DNA of 64,000 nt from CAZEAP01 sp964510315 (GTDB taxonomy: Bacteria; Planctomycetota; Brocadiia; SM23-32): contig CAZEAP010000019.1 in assembly GCA_964510315.1 (NCBI GenBank), forward strand, positions 10,050-74,049, given 5' to 3'. Every line of letters begins with the position of its first letter. The first letter of the stretch is position 1. This document shows positions 33,931 to 43,203 of the stretch, piece by piece. Position numbers and translations under genes: made by a program. The notes beneath the pieces are model-generated. The model did no database searches. It was given only the letters and a program-made list of their open reading frames with translations, and was not told the origin of the DNA.

Positions 33931-35142
33931 GTGAGCGTGATCAACATACTAAGGCTACCTCTAAGAGGATACCGATACTGGTCGGTTCTCTCACGTCTGG
34001 GACACGAGGCGAGTGAACGCCACGGCGTTTCCAGCTGGCGGATGGTGAAGGAGAGCTTGGCACTTCGGAAGCTCAATGAACTCCGCTGGCACGAGTACAT
34101 CTACTACCGACTGTTCGATCCGGAAAAGCCCTGGGAGCGCAAAACCCAGTATATAGGCCAGAGTCTGATGCGACGGCTCTGGTCGGCGCTCAATCCGATC
34201 GAGTACCGTTACATCTTCAAGAACAAGCTGGTTTTCCATCAGGTTTGCGACAGTGTCGGGCTGCCTGTCCCCCTGCTGATAGGTGTTTTCGACCCGGACT
34301 GCGGCCGAACCGCCGATGGCCGGCCGTTGCGCACCCGCGATGACATCGCAGAATTCATACTCGGACTTGAGGAGCCGGAAATCGTCATAAAGCCGGCCGA
34401 GGGGGCCGAGGGGCGCATGGTGCGTGCATTCTCCGGAACAGAAGAATCCGGCGAACCTACCTTGCTCGAACTCGACGGTACGCCCATAACTGCACGACAG
34501 CTCTACGACTACATGACGGATGAACAGTTGATCGCCCAGGCATGCTCTGGAGGCTCCGACATTCGGCCGGTCTTCCTGATCGAGCGCCGGTTGACACCGC
34601 ATCCAGAGATGGCAGACCTCAGCCCGAAGACGTTGTGCAGCTTCCGCGTGGCGACGTTGCGCGACACCGGCGTGGAGCCGCACATCATCGGAGCAACATA
34701 CAAATACCAGCGGACGGCATCCGGTGCGGACAACATGCACCGAGGCAGCATGGCGATCAGCATCGACATAGACACGGGGATTCTCGGGACGGGCTGGACC
34801 ATGCTTCACGAGTACTACAAGGGGGTGTTTGACTCCCTGCCGCCGGTGGAACGGCTCGAGTCGGACCCTGTCACGGACGTGCAGTTCAAGGACCGGCGTA
34901 TCCCGATGTGGGATGGCGTTAAGGACGTGGCACTCAGGGCTGCGGAGACTTTTCCCTACGTCCGCGCCGTCGGCTGGGACATCGCCGTGACACCGGATGG
35001 CCCTGTTATCCTGGAAGGCAACTGGGCCTGGGGCGAGGAACTTACTCAGGGCGGGGGAGGACGGGGTCTGTACCACGGCGACTTCAAGGCCGTCTGCGAA
35101 CGGCTGCGGGCGGAGGGCAAAGCGGACAAGGAACTGGTCTGA
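33931..35142 (+). CDS. ATP-grasp protein of the sugar-transfer-associated type
   Basis: GTG start eight bases after GGGAGG; 403 residues. An N-terminal helical region (YWSVLSRLGHEASERHGVSSW, LNELRWHEYIYYRL) precedes an ATP-grasp fold: EIVIKPAEGAEGRMV (ATP lysine and glycine loop), KTLCSFRVATLRD, DNMHRGSMAISIDIDTG and the metal-binding GPVILEGNWAWGEEL. It recalls the family linked to sugar transferase loci. Such enzymes form an acyl-phosphate and join it to an amine or other nucleophile, so it may amidate a uronic acid or add an amino acid. A remnant of a second copy lies at 30736. Confidence 0.8.
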   Translation: MSVINILRLPLRGYRYWSVLSRLGHEASERHGVSSWRMVKESLALRKLNELRWHEYIYYRLFDPEKPWERKTQYIGQSLMRRLWSALNPIEYRYIFKNKLVFHQVCDSVGLPVPLLIGVFDPDCGRTADGRPLRTRDDIAEFILGLEEPEIVIKPAEGAEGRMVRAFSGTEESGEPTLLELDGTPITARQLYDYMTDEQLIAQACSGGSDIRPVFLIERRLTPHPEMADLSPKTLCSFRVATLRDTGVEPHIIGATYKYQRTASGADNMHRGSMAISIDIDTGILGTGWTMLHEYYKGVFDSLPPVERLESDPVTDVQFKDRRIPMWDGVKDVALRAAETFPYVRAVGWDIAVTPDGPVILEGNWAWGEELTQGGGGRGLYHGDFKAVCERLRAEGKADKELV

Positions 35143-35171
35143 AGGGGGTAATCGCTAAAGGGAGGTGTGCA

Positions 35172-36587
35172 ATGAGTATCTACGGAGCGCTTTTCCGACG
35201 TGCACTGTATCCGGCGTATGAGAAGTGGCTTAGGCGACGGAAGACTCTGGATTACCTCGCCGAGTACGAGGAAAATCAGTGGCTGAGCCCGGAGACCGTG
35301 CGGGACATGCAACTGGAAAAGCTGCGCGACACTCTCATCCATTGCGAGGAGAACGTGCCTTATTACCGTCGCCTGTTCGCCGATATGGGGTTCGACCCCC
35401 GCGAGGTGGATAGCCTGGAAGCATTGTCCGATCTGCCGGTTCTGACGCGCCAGACCATCAAGCAGAACCAGGACGATCTGATTGATGAACGACTGGATCC
35501 GGATTCTCTGCTTGACTACGGCACGGGCGGGTCCACCGGGGAGCCGCTGCAGTTCAAGCTTAGTCGCGACTTCTACGAGAGGCGCATGGCGGGCCAGTTC
35601 CGCGGATATCGGTGGGCCGGATGGGAGCTGGGGGAGAAGACCTTGTGGTTCTGGGGAGTCAGCGGGAGTATCAACCCGCGTCCATCCGGCTGGCGTAAGC
35701 GGTTCAAAAAGTGGTGCTACCAGAAGGCCTTCCGGAATGTGGTCAGGACGCTATACCAGTTTTCGGATGACAAGCTTAACGAATACGTCCGCTTCTGGAA
35801 TGACTGGGAGCCTCACAGTGTGGCCGGTTACGCATTCGGTCTCTATTGGGTGGCCCGCTACATCGATAGGCACGATCTGGACGTGCCCCCGTGTGAAGGA
35901 GTGATCCTGGCCGCCGAGGCGACCACTCAACAGCAGCGCGATCTTATGGCCCGGGTATTCGGGGCGGGGGTGTACAACACCTACGGGTCTATGGAATTCA
36001 ACATGATCGCCGGTGAGTGCGACCACCACAACGGTATGCACATCAACTGCGACAATGTGTTGGTCGAGATCACGCGGGACGGTCAACCCGTTGCCCCCGG
36101 CGAAGAAGGAGAGATTACCGTCACGTCTCTGGTTCATCCGGCCATGCCCTTTATTCGTTACACCATTGGTGATAGGGGAGTCATGGCGCAGGAGCCCTGC
36201 ACCTGCGGACGCGGCTATCCATTGCTGAAGTCCGTCAAGGGCCGCACGATGGATATCGTCCGCACTCCGGAGGGCAACTTCGTGTCCGGGGTCTGGTTCA
36301 ACCATACCATGCTGGCCATCAAAGAAGTGAAACGGTGGCAGGTGGTTCAGGAGACCACCGATAAGATTACAATGCGCATAGTGCCCGCAGAAGGTTACGG
36401 ACCAGAAGTGGAAGACGAGGTCGAAACGCAACTGTGCCGGGCATTGGGCGAGCAGATCGAGATCGAGTTCAGGGTCGTGGACGAGGTTGAGTTTTCCAGC
36501 TCGGGCAAATACCGTGTGATCATCTCGAAGGTGGGCATCTCCCACAAGAACGCCCCGGCAGGCTCAGGCGGGGAAGGAGTGGAATGA
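35172..36587 (+). CDS. CapK/PaaK-like adenylate-forming enzyme
   Basis: 471 residues, ATG after GGGAGGTG. Similar in layout to phenylacetate-CoA ligase: LRDTLIHCEENVPYYRRLF, phosphate loop YGTGGSTGEPLQF, YNTYGSMEFNMIAGEC, IRYTIGDRG, KGRTMDIVRTPEG. The CapK branch occurs in capsule clusters and is presumed to activate a carboxylate with ATP. Together with the adjacent ATP-grasp gene it suggests that an acyl or amino-acyl group is attached to the glycan. A Cys pair (EPCTCGRG) is visible, also seen in relatives. The stop overlaps the next gene (ATGA). Confidence 0.85.
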   Translation: MSIYGALFRRALYPAYEKWLRRRKTLDYLAEYEENQWLSPETVRDMQLEKLRDTLIHCEENVPYYRRLFADMGFDPREVDSLEALSDLPVLTRQTIKQNQDDLIDERLDPDSLLDYGTGGSTGEPLQFKLSRDFYERRMAGQFRGYRWAGWELGEKTLWFWGVSGSINPRPSGWRKRFKKWCYQKAFRNVVRTLYQFSDDKLNEYVRFWNDWEPHSVAGYAFGLYWVARYIDRHDLDVPPCEGVILAAEATTQQQRDLMARVFGAGVYNTYGSMEFNMIAGECDHHNGMHINCDNVLVEITRDGQPVAPGEEGEITVTSLVHPAMPFIRYTIGDRGVMAQEPCTCGRGYPLLKSVKGRTMDIVRTPEGNFVSGVWFNHTMLAIKEVKRWQVVQETTDKITMRIVPAEGYGPEVEDEVETQLCRALGEQIEIEFRVVDEVEFSSSGKYRVIISKVGISHKNAPAGSGGEGVE

Positions 36588-37873
36588 TGGCCGATTCGGA
36601 TATGCCGAATATGTTTCCGATCCGCCGGCGTCCCACCCATGAAGTCGTTGAAGATGCGGCCGCCACAGCGGCCGAAGAGATGGACAGATTGCTCGCATCT
36701 GCGGCGGTCCAGTCGGGCGATACGGTGGCTGTCGCCTGCGGTAGTCGGGGCATCCGGAATATTGACCGCATCGCTGTGGCGACTGTCCGGAAGCTCACGG
36801 AAGCCGGCGCGCGGCCGTTCGTTTTCCCCGCCATGGGATGCCACGGCGGCGGGACCGGAGCTGGTCAGAAGGCGACGCTGGAGCACCTGGGGATCACAGA
36901 GGAACTCCTCGGCTGCCCGATTGCTAGCGACATTGATCCAGATTGCATCGGCAGCACACAGGACGGCGTGCCCGTGTACCTCGACAAAAACGCACGGGAG
37001 GCAGACCATCTGCTGGTCATCAATCGTGTGAAGCCACACAGCGATTTTTTCGGGACAATTGGTTCGGGTTTGCTCAAAATGCTGGTCATCGGCTGCGGCA
37101 AGATGAAGGGGGCCGATACCACGCACGAGGCAGCCATTGAGCACGGTCTCGAGCACATGCTGCGTACCGTTTCGGCGGAGGTCCTGCGGCAGATTCCAGT
37201 TCTGGGCGGCCTTGGTGTAATCGAGGGGCCGACCGGATTGATCGCCGGTATACAGGCGGTTCCGGCTGAGGAAATGACGGATACGGAGCCGTCCTTGTTC
37301 AAACGGGCGTGCTCCCTGGCACCTGCAATGCCGGTGAGCAAGGCCAACTTGCTTCTGATCGATGAGATGGGTAAGAACATCTCCGGATGCGGCATGGACC
37401 CGTTCGTCATCGGACGGCAGGAATACCTCAACGTCCACGACAGCTACACTGATTTCAGGGCTGACAGGGTTTACGTGAGCGATCTAACGGAGCAGTCGCT
37501 CGGAAACGCCGACGGTGTGGGCATGGCGGACGCCACTTCGGACCGCTTGGTTGCGAAGCTTGATTACGACGCCATTCGCATTGGCGTCCTCACATCCCGC
37601 ACGCTACCGCTCGGGAGGATACCAATCGCATTTGGTAGCGACCGTGCCGCCGTGCATGCCCTCTTAGGCACTACTTCGACCTCTCGCGAGGAGGCAACCG
37701 TACTGCGGGCGCAAAACACCACGGAATTAGAGTATGTGCAGGTTTCGGAGAATCTGCTTCCGGAACTAGAGAAGATGGATGGTGTTGAAGTAACAGGAGG
37801 GCCGATCGAAATGCAGTTTGACGAAGATGGTTGGCTGCTACCGTTAGCAGAGCTTCTGCCGGAAGAAGCGTGA
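36584..37873 (+). CDS. LarA-like (DUF2088) protein
   Basis: 429 residues, start in ATGA. An N-terminal Rossmann-like domain (VACGSRGIRNIDRIAVATVRKL) is followed by GCHGGGTGAGQ, VINRVKPHSDFFGTIGSGLL and KMLVIGCGKMKGADTTHEAA, matching the catalytic-domain landmarks of lactate racemase-like proteins. True LarA uses a nickel-pincer cofactor made by LarBCE, none of which is here, so the reaction is open: racemisation or epimerisation of a hydroxy acid such as lactate is a possible guess. It lies between the CapK-like gene and a GT4 enzyme; a DUF362 domain, which shares the 'VKTH/KPHS' theme, occurs at 43204. Confidence 0.65.
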   Translation: MMADSDMPNMFPIRRRPTHEVVEDAAATAAEEMDRLLASAAVQSGDTVAVACGSRGIRNIDRIAVATVRKLTEAGARPFVFPAMGCHGGGTGAGQKATLEHLGITEELLGCPIASDIDPDCIGSTQDGVPVYLDKNAREADHLLVINRVKPHSDFFGTIGSGLLKMLVIGCGKMKGADTTHEAAIEHGLEHMLRTVSAEVLRQIPVLGGLGVIEGPTGLIAGIQAVPAEEMTDTEPSLFKRACSLAPAMPVSKANLLLIDEMGKNISGCGMDPFVIGRQEYLNVHDSYTDFRADRVYVSDLTEQSLGNADGVGMADATSDRLVAKLDYDAIRIGVLTSRTLPLGRIPIAFGSDRAAVHALLGTTSTSREEATVLRAQNTTELEYVQVSENLLPELEKMDGVEVTGGPIEMQFDEDGWLLPLAELLPEEA

Positions 37874-37914
37874 CGTCAGCTTGGTGCCCCCGTAGTTGTG
37901 CAAATCTAAGCGCT

Positions 37915-39051
37915 ATGCTAATAAATGTGCTGCACATACTGACCAGCTTCGAGGTCGGCGGCGCGGAGATGGTGGCGCTGGAAGTGCTCCGCTCGCTGGA
38001 CCGGGAGCGCTTCTCCGTCGGCGTCTGCTCGCTCGGTGGGCCGGGGCCTATGCAGGAGCGGTTTGCGGCGGCCGGGGTGCAGACGGATTGGCTGCGTCGG
38101 TCCCCTTATCTGCCCGGCTACGACGCTTCGCTTGCGGTGGGCCTGGCGCGTTTGCTGCGGCGGCGACGCGTGCAGGTGGTCCACACCCACAATAGCTTCG
38201 CCACAATTTACGGTGCCACGGCGGCGAGACTTGCCGGTGTGCCGGCGGTGGTCTGCACGCAGCACGCCGTTGGCAGCAACGGTACTTCCACTCCTTCGAT
38301 CCTGCAGAGGGCCGCCAGGGGCTGCGTGACCCATTTCGTGACTGTCTCGGAGTTCGTGCGGCGCGCCGCGGTGCGTAAGGGCTATGTGCAGTCCGCCCGC
38401 ACTTCGGTGGTCTACAACGGCGTGGACATTTCGCGGTTTGCCCGGCATGAGCGGGTAGCGGAACCCCGTGAGCGGCTGATTGTGGGCAGCGTGGGCCGGC
38501 TCTCCCATGAGAAGGGCTACGACGTGCTGATAGAGGCCTACGCGGAGATTGCTCCGGACGCGCCGGATACGGAGCTATGGCTGGTCGGGGACGGGGCGGA
38601 GCGCCCGGTGCTGAAGGACCAGGCGCGGGGCCTGGGGCTGGAGGGACGGGTGCGGTTCTTCGGGCTGCGCGATGATGTGCCCGAGTTGCTGATCCAAATG
38701 GACCTGTTTGTCCTGCCCTCGCGCACGGAGGGCCTGCCGGTCGCCGTGCTGGAGGCCATGGCGTGCGGCCTGGCCGTGGTGGCGACGGAGGTGGGCGGGG
38801 TGCCGGAGGTCGTGGCGGCGGACCGAACGGGTCTGCTGGTGTCGCCGGAGGAGCCCGACGCCCTTGCCGGGGCGATGGAAAGGTTGGTCGGTGATGCCGA
38901 GCTTCGTGCGGATATGGGCCGGAAAGGACGGAAGACCGTGGCCGAGCGGTTCAGCCTGAAGGCAGCCGCCCGGCAGCACGAGGCGCTGTACGAACGGTTG
39001 CTCAAAGAGAAGGGCGTACGACTGGAATCAGACCGAGTGCGTTCCGAGTAG
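37915..39051 (+). CDS. Glycosyltransferase family 4
   Basis: 378 residues from ATG 37915; no strong ribosome site. GT-B fold: VLHILTSFEVGGAEMVALEVL start, VVHTHNSFATIYGATAARL, VVYNGVDISRF, SVGRLSHEKGYDVLIEAY and the donor site SRTEGLPVAVLEAMACGLAVVATEVGGVPEVV with the E-x7-E pair. A retaining GT4 enzyme that uses a nucleotide sugar. The end (SLKAAARQHEALYERLLKEK) closely resembles the isolated tail found at 40678. Confidence 0.92.
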   Translation: MLINVLHILTSFEVGGAEMVALEVLRSLDRERFSVGVCSLGGPGPMQERFAAAGVQTDWLRRSPYLPGYDASLAVGLARLLRRRRVQVVHTHNSFATIYGATAARLAGVPAVVCTQHAVGSNGTSTPSILQRAARGCVTHFVTVSEFVRRAAVRKGYVQSARTSVVYNGVDISRFARHERVAEPRERLIVGSVGRLSHEKGYDVLIEAYAEIAPDAPDTELWLVGDGAERPVLKDQARGLGLEGRVRFFGLRDDVPELLIQMDLFVLPSRTEGLPVAVLEAMACGLAVVATEVGGVPEVVAADRTGLLVSPEEPDALAGAMERLVGDAELRADMGRKGRKTVAERFSLKAAARQHEALYERLLKEKGVRLESDRVRSE

Positions 39052-39094
39052 ATGAACTGTCCTTAAATCTGGTTGACTGGCGAAAGGGGAAGAT

Positions 39095-40471
39095 ATGGCC
39101 GGCGGGAAATACGCTATGGAGCCGCAGGATGTTCCCGAGGTGGATACCGCGTATCGGCGGATCAAGACCGCGCTGCCGGTGCCCGAGTCCATTCCGATGC
39201 TGGAGGAGTTGGAGAAGCACGAACCGCAGTCCATGTCCGGCCAGCCGCCTGTGATATGGCACCGGGCGGAAGGGTTCAACGTGGAGGACAGGTGGGGCAA
39301 CCGCTGGATAGATTGGTCGAGCGGCTGCCTCGTCACGAACGTCGGCCACGGGCACCCTGAGATACGGGCCGTCATCCGGGAGCTGAACGAAAGGCCCCTG
39401 CTGGCTACCTACGTCTTCCGACACGAGGGACGCGTCCAACTGGCCAAAAAGCTGGCGGAGGTCAGCCCGCCCGGCCTGGATAAAGTGTTCCTGCTCTCCA
39501 CCGGCAGCGAGGCGACGGAGAATACCATCAAGCTGGCCCGCACGTGGGGCGTGCGCAACTTCGGCCCCCACAAGCACGTGATCGTCTCCTTCGAGAACGC
39601 CTTTCACGGCCGCACCCTCGGCGCCCAGCTCGCCGGCGGTATGCAGGCACAGAAGGAATGGATCGTCAAGACGGACGTCGGCTTCGTCCAGGTACCGTTC
39701 CCGGACGGCTATAAGACCGAGGACCGGCGCTTTGAGCTTTTCGAGCGGTCCCTGGCCGAACAGGGCGTGGACCCGGACGACGTGGCCGGGGTTATCACCG
39801 AGGGGTACCAGGGCGTGGGTCCGGATTTCATGCCCGCCGAGTACGCGCAGCGGCTGCGCAGATGGTGCGACGAGCACGACGTGGTGCTGATCTTCGACGA
39901 GGTGCAGAGCGGTTTCGGGCGCACGGGCAAGCTGTTCTGCTTCGAGCACTACGGCATCGTGCCCGACCTGATCTGCTGCGGTAAAGGCGTCTCCTCCTCA
40001 CTGCCGCTGTCGGCGGTCGTCGGGCGCAGCGAGATCATGGACCTCTACGCCCCCGGCTCGATGACCAGCACGCACTCGGCCCATCCCATCTGCTGTAAGG
40101 CGGCGCTGGCCAGTGTGGAGATTCTGCTGGAAGAGGGACTGGTCGAGCACGCCGCTGAGCTGGAGCCGGTGCTGGCGGAGGGTCTTGACCGCATACAGGA
40201 ACAGTGGCCGGACGTGGTGGGCTGCGCCCAGGCGCGGGGTCTCGTCGGCGGCCTCCAGATGGCGAAGCCGGGCGCCAAGACGCCCGATCCGGATCTGGCC
40301 ATGAAGATAAATGAAAAGTGTTTCCAGAAGGGGCTGCTTATGTTCGCCCCGGTCGGCGTTGCCGGCGAGTGCATCAAGATCGCCCCTCCTCTCAGCATCA
40401 CCGAGGATGCTCTGCAGGAAGGTATCGGGGTACTGGCGGAGGCCCTCGCGGAAGCCTGTGAGGGGGCATGA
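39095..40471 (+). CDS. Class III PLP aminotransferase (4-aminobutyrate/acetylornithine type)
   Basis: 458 residues. Fold-type I class III landmarks: GCLVTNVGHGHPEI, LLSTGSEATENTIKLAR (cofactor phosphate), ENAFHGRTLGA, LIFDEVQSGFGRTG (Asp that pairs with pyridine N) and the Schiff-base lysine in ICCGKGVSSSLPLSAVV. It moves an amino group between an omega-amino donor and a keto acid or aldehyde. In this cluster it could provide an amine for attachment by the ATP-grasp or CapK-like enzymes. It is distinct from the DegT/DnrJ sugar aminotransferases usually found in such clusters. Confidence 0.9.
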   Translation: MAGGKYAMEPQDVPEVDTAYRRIKTALPVPESIPMLEELEKHEPQSMSGQPPVIWHRAEGFNVEDRWGNRWIDWSSGCLVTNVGHGHPEIRAVIRELNERPLLATYVFRHEGRVQLAKKLAEVSPPGLDKVFLLSTGSEATENTIKLARTWGVRNFGPHKHVIVSFENAFHGRTLGAQLAGGMQAQKEWIVKTDVGFVQVPFPDGYKTEDRRFELFERSLAEQGVDPDDVAGVITEGYQGVGPDFMPAEYAQRLRRWCDEHDVVLIFDEVQSGFGRTGKLFCFEHYGIVPDLICCGKGVSSSLPLSAVVGRSEIMDLYAPGSMTSTHSAHPICCKAALASVEILLEEGLVEHAAELEPVLAEGLDRIQEQWPDVVGCAQARGLVGGLQMAKPGAKTPDPDLAMKINEKCFQKGLLMFAPVGVAGECIKIAPPLSITEDALQEGIGVLAEALAEACEGA

Positions 40472-40540
40472 CCCCGGGCCCCGGTGGCGGGTTATCGAAA
40501 TCAACCTTCGCCACAACCTTCGACATGTTGGAGGACCCAT

Positions 40541-40681
40541 ATGCAGCAGTGCGGGCATGGGAATAAGCCAAGCAACTACCGGCGCTGCACCGGAGAGCCC
40601 CGGGGCTGCGGAGTGAGCCCTGTGCCGTCCGTGCGGACGCTTAAGGCTCCGCCCGGCAAGTTCGCAGGAATCGGGAGATGA
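40541..40681 (+). CDS. Small Cys-containing frame, translationally coupled (hypothetical)
   Basis: A 46-codon frame from ATG 40541, eight bases after a strong GGAGG. The product has three Cys in its first half (MQQCGHGN, RRCTGEPRGCG) and a basic C-terminus. Its stop overlaps the ATG of the following tail fragment (ATGA). The good ribosome site argues for translation; the peptide resembles nothing I recognise. Confidence 0.35.
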   Translation: MQQCGHGNKPSNYRRCTGEPRGCGVSPVPSVRTLKAPPGKFAGIGR

Positions 40682-40815
40682 GCATGGACATCCTGGCTGC
40701 CATAAAGGACGTTGTCAGGCGCCTGGGACGCGCCGCAGCAGCCGCAGCAAGGGAGAAGTTCGATGTGCGAACGATGGCGAGCCGCTACGAAGAGCCCTAC
40801 CGGCAACTGCTTTAG
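40678..40815 (+). pseudogene. C-terminal tail of a lost GT4 glycosyltransferase
   Basis: 45 codons that read like the last helix of a GT4 enzyme: AAREKFDVRTMASRYEEPY and then RQLL, compared with the intact gene's ERFSLKAAARQHEALYERLL. The body of the enzyme is absent. It lies before a CapA-like gene that also lacks a segment, so this spot has suffered deletion. Confidence 0.55.
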
Positions 40816-40827
40816 CGGACATTCGGG

Positions 40828-41796
40828 ATGAGTTCCGATCCGATCAACCTGGTTTTCGTCGGCGATGTCCCCATACGGGGGAAGCTCTGCGACCGCTTCC
40901 TGCGAGAACCCGCCGTGATGGAGGTAAACGGCCGGACCATTGCGCTGCTGAGCGTAGCGGAGGGGGAGTTCGCGCAGGCTCACCGCGACGGAGCCGGGGC
41001 GGCACGGCTGGACCTCTACGAGACGGCTCGGCAGACGAGCAGGCTGAGCGACAAATACGACCATGTCGTGGTGGCCATCCACGGGGGGAACGAGTATTCC
41101 CCCGTGCCGTCCCCCCGCGTGGTGGCGGTTTTCAGGGCGCTCGCGGATTCGGGCGCCGACGCCGTAATCGGACATCATCCGCACGTTCCGCAGGGCGTCG
41201 AAAGACACGGCAGTCGCCCCTTCTGCTACAGCCTTGGCAACTTCCTGTTCTCAGCGAAAGGACGGCGTGAGGATGGCTGGCATCTGTCCGCTGTGCTACA
41301 GATAGAGCTGGGCAACGACGAGACTTCGACGCAACTTTCGTTCTTCCGGTGGGACGAAGAGGGTTTTCTGGAGATGTCTGACGGAGCGGGGCGGACCGCA
41401 TGGGACACCTATATGCGCCACAGTGAAGAGATCCTGCACGATCCTGAGTTCCATCAGCGATGTTGGGACCAGCAGGTGCGGGAGAGCTTCCGGGAGTTTT
41501 GGCCTCGCTGGAGGCCGAGAATCACCGCCCTCAGAGCCGAAGACGCCGCATTGAGGCGGCGGCAGCGGCTGAAGAAGCTCCTTACCGGTGACGGGCACGG
41601 CCCCTGCCCTCCGGCCACCCTGGTGTACAACCTGGTGTGCTGCGACGCGCACAGGGAGCTTTTGCAGACGGCGGGCCGGCTGATGCATCAACGGCGATTC
41701 CAGTCCGACGAGGAGGAGGCCGAACGTCGGCTTGGGACGCCTCGCGAGCATCTCCGCCGAGCCCGGACAGGTCTGCAGGGTCAGCCGAAGGGATGA
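40828..41796 (+). CDS. CapA-like protein with internal deletion
   Basis: 322 residues. The first strand INLVFVGDV and the C-terminal half (VNGRTIALLSVAEGEF, VVVAIHGGNEYSPVPSPRVV, DAVIGHHPHVPQGVE, FCYSLGNFLF) match the CapA/PGA_cap metallophosphatase-like family. The normal segment between them, with the NLE and NNH metal motifs and the D-x-G region (roughly 100 or more residues), is missing; the sequence goes from GDV to RGKLCDRFLREPA within a few residues. The frame stays open, so a protein may be made, but normal catalysis is unlikely. Its stop overlaps a possible start of the next gene. Confidence 0.65.
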   Translation: MSSDPINLVFVGDVPIRGKLCDRFLREPAVMEVNGRTIALLSVAEGEFAQAHRDGAGAARLDLYETARQTSRLSDKYDHVVVAIHGGNEYSPVPSPRVVAVFRALADSGADAVIGHHPHVPQGVERHGSRPFCYSLGNFLFSAKGRREDGWHLSAVLQIELGNDETSTQLSFFRWDEEGFLEMSDGAGRTAWDTYMRHSEEILHDPEFHQRCWDQQVRESFREFWPRWRPRITALRAEDAALRRRQRLKKLLTGDGHGPCPPATLVYNLVCCDAHRELLQTAGRLMHQRRFQSDEEEAERRLGTPREHLRRARTGLQGQPKG

Positions 41797-41882
41797 TTGT
41801 GAGGTGTTTACAGCGTCGGCCCCAAGGCTGCTGCCCGTTGGGGGCCGCAAAGAGATTCTTCTTACGCGTTACGGAAACCGCG

Positions 41883-43190
41883 ATGAACAGCACGGATGAA
41901 GCTCCCTCTGAGGCGGAGCGAAACGACAGGACGGAGCGGTCGCGCTTTTTCGCCGCGGACGCATCGCCAGGGTCGCGATTGTTGGCTCTGTTGTTCGGGG
42001 CGACGTGCCTGGCCGCCGTGGGGTTGACGGCGCTGTATCGCTGGCCCACGGTGAACCTGCTCACCTGCTCGCTGACGCCTGTGCCCCCGTTCGTTGCCTT
42101 TGGGGCGCTAATTCCGGTGATTCTTGTCGGTGCGTTCGGCGTCCGTCGAAGATGGCTCCTGCTGGGGCTGATCCTCTGGGCGAGCGGATTCTTCATGACG
42201 GAGGAGGCCGTGCAGGCTTTACGCCCCTTCCCGGGCCGGGCACGGGAGAGGTTCATCGCCGCGCGAATGGGCTACCGCAGTTACATGGCCGACAACGAGA
42301 ACGAGGCCCGGCCGGCCTCCGTCCCCCTGCGCGTTGTCAGTTGGAACGTCAAAGGGGGCGCCGGGCTGAACGAGGAGGGGGTGGAACGCCTGGCCTCTCT
42401 CAAACCGGACATCATCCTGCTGCAGGAGTGCCGGGGGGATGCTCTCAAGTCCGCCCTGATGAAGTCCAACTTTCTCGCAGAGTGGCATGTGGACGGCAGC
42501 GGAGAGGTGGTTCTCAGCCGATTTCCCTTCCGCAAGCGCACGGACGTGCCCATGCCGGCCTGGCGGGGGGACGTATGGCGGGTCGAGCCTTCTCCGGGAC
42601 GATACGTGGACTGTATCAACGTGCATCTGGCGCGCAGCGTGCTGAAACCCGACTTTATCCGCTACTGGCGGCCCGGGCGGGTACGGGAGGCCATCACCGC
42701 GACCGGACGTCGGCTCGACGACTTGCACCGCACCATAGAGGTGTGTGCGAAGGATGGACCGGTCATCGCGGCGGGCGATTTCAACCTGCCCCCCTACTAC
42801 CCGGGTGTCCGGCGGGCGACGGCCGGTTTGCAGGATTGCTTCGGGGTGGCCGGCTACGGCTGGGGCAAAACCGCTCCCGCCGGTTTGCCGCTGTATCGGA
42901 TCGACATGATCTTCGTTTCCCCCGGCGCCCGGGTCTATTACGCCGGCGCCGTTGGCGGCTCCTCTTCGGACCACAGGATGATGCTGGCCGAGGTGGAGAT
43001 GCCGCTGGCCGACACGACTCCGAACAATGCCGCCGGGCCGCGGCCGCCTTCGAAGGTAGGCGTTTCGCCACGGGGCCGGGCCACCGCCCTGGCCGGAGTC
43101 CGTCCCCGGCGGGGTGGGGGGCTTGGGGAGCCGTCCTTACGGCAGCGTACCGTCGACGCAGGAAAGTCCGACTCCAGATTTCCGGACTGA
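41883..43190 (+). CDS. Membrane-anchored endonuclease/exonuclease/phosphatase-fold protein
   Basis: 435 residues from ATG 41883; an alternative ATG at 41793 overlaps the CapA-like stop (ATGA) but adds a less protein-like leader. Three N-terminal membrane helices (about residues 25-45, 55-80, 85-105) are followed by an EEP domain: RVVSWNVKGG (metal Asn), IILLQECRG (Glu), VIAAGDFNLPP (Asp-x-Asn), IDMIFVS and SSSDHRMMLAEV (Asp-His). The domain probably faces the periplasm. EEP proteins hydrolyse phosphodiesters of nucleic acids or lipids; the substrate here may be a lipid carrier or extracellular DNA. The last 50 residues are low in complexity. Confidence 0.78.
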   Translation: MNSTDEAPSEAERNDRTERSRFFAADASPGSRLLALLFGATCLAAVGLTALYRWPTVNLLTCSLTPVPPFVAFGALIPVILVGAFGVRRRWLLLGLILWASGFFMTEEAVQALRPFPGRARERFIAARMGYRSYMADNENEARPASVPLRVVSWNVKGGAGLNEEGVERLASLKPDIILLQECRGDALKSALMKSNFLAEWHVDGSGEVVLSRFPFRKRTDVPMPAWRGDVWRVEPSPGRYVDCINVHLARSVLKPDFIRYWRPGRVREAITATGRRLDDLHRTIEVCAKDGPVIAAGDFNLPPYYPGVRRATAGLQDCFGVAGYGWGKTAPAGLPLYRIDMIFVSPGARVYYAGAVGGSSSDHRMMLAEVEMPLADTTPNNAAGPRPPSKVGVSPRGRATALAGVRPRRGGGLGEPSLRQRTVDAGKSDSRFPD

Positions 43191-43203
43191 AGGAGCGATC
43201 TTA

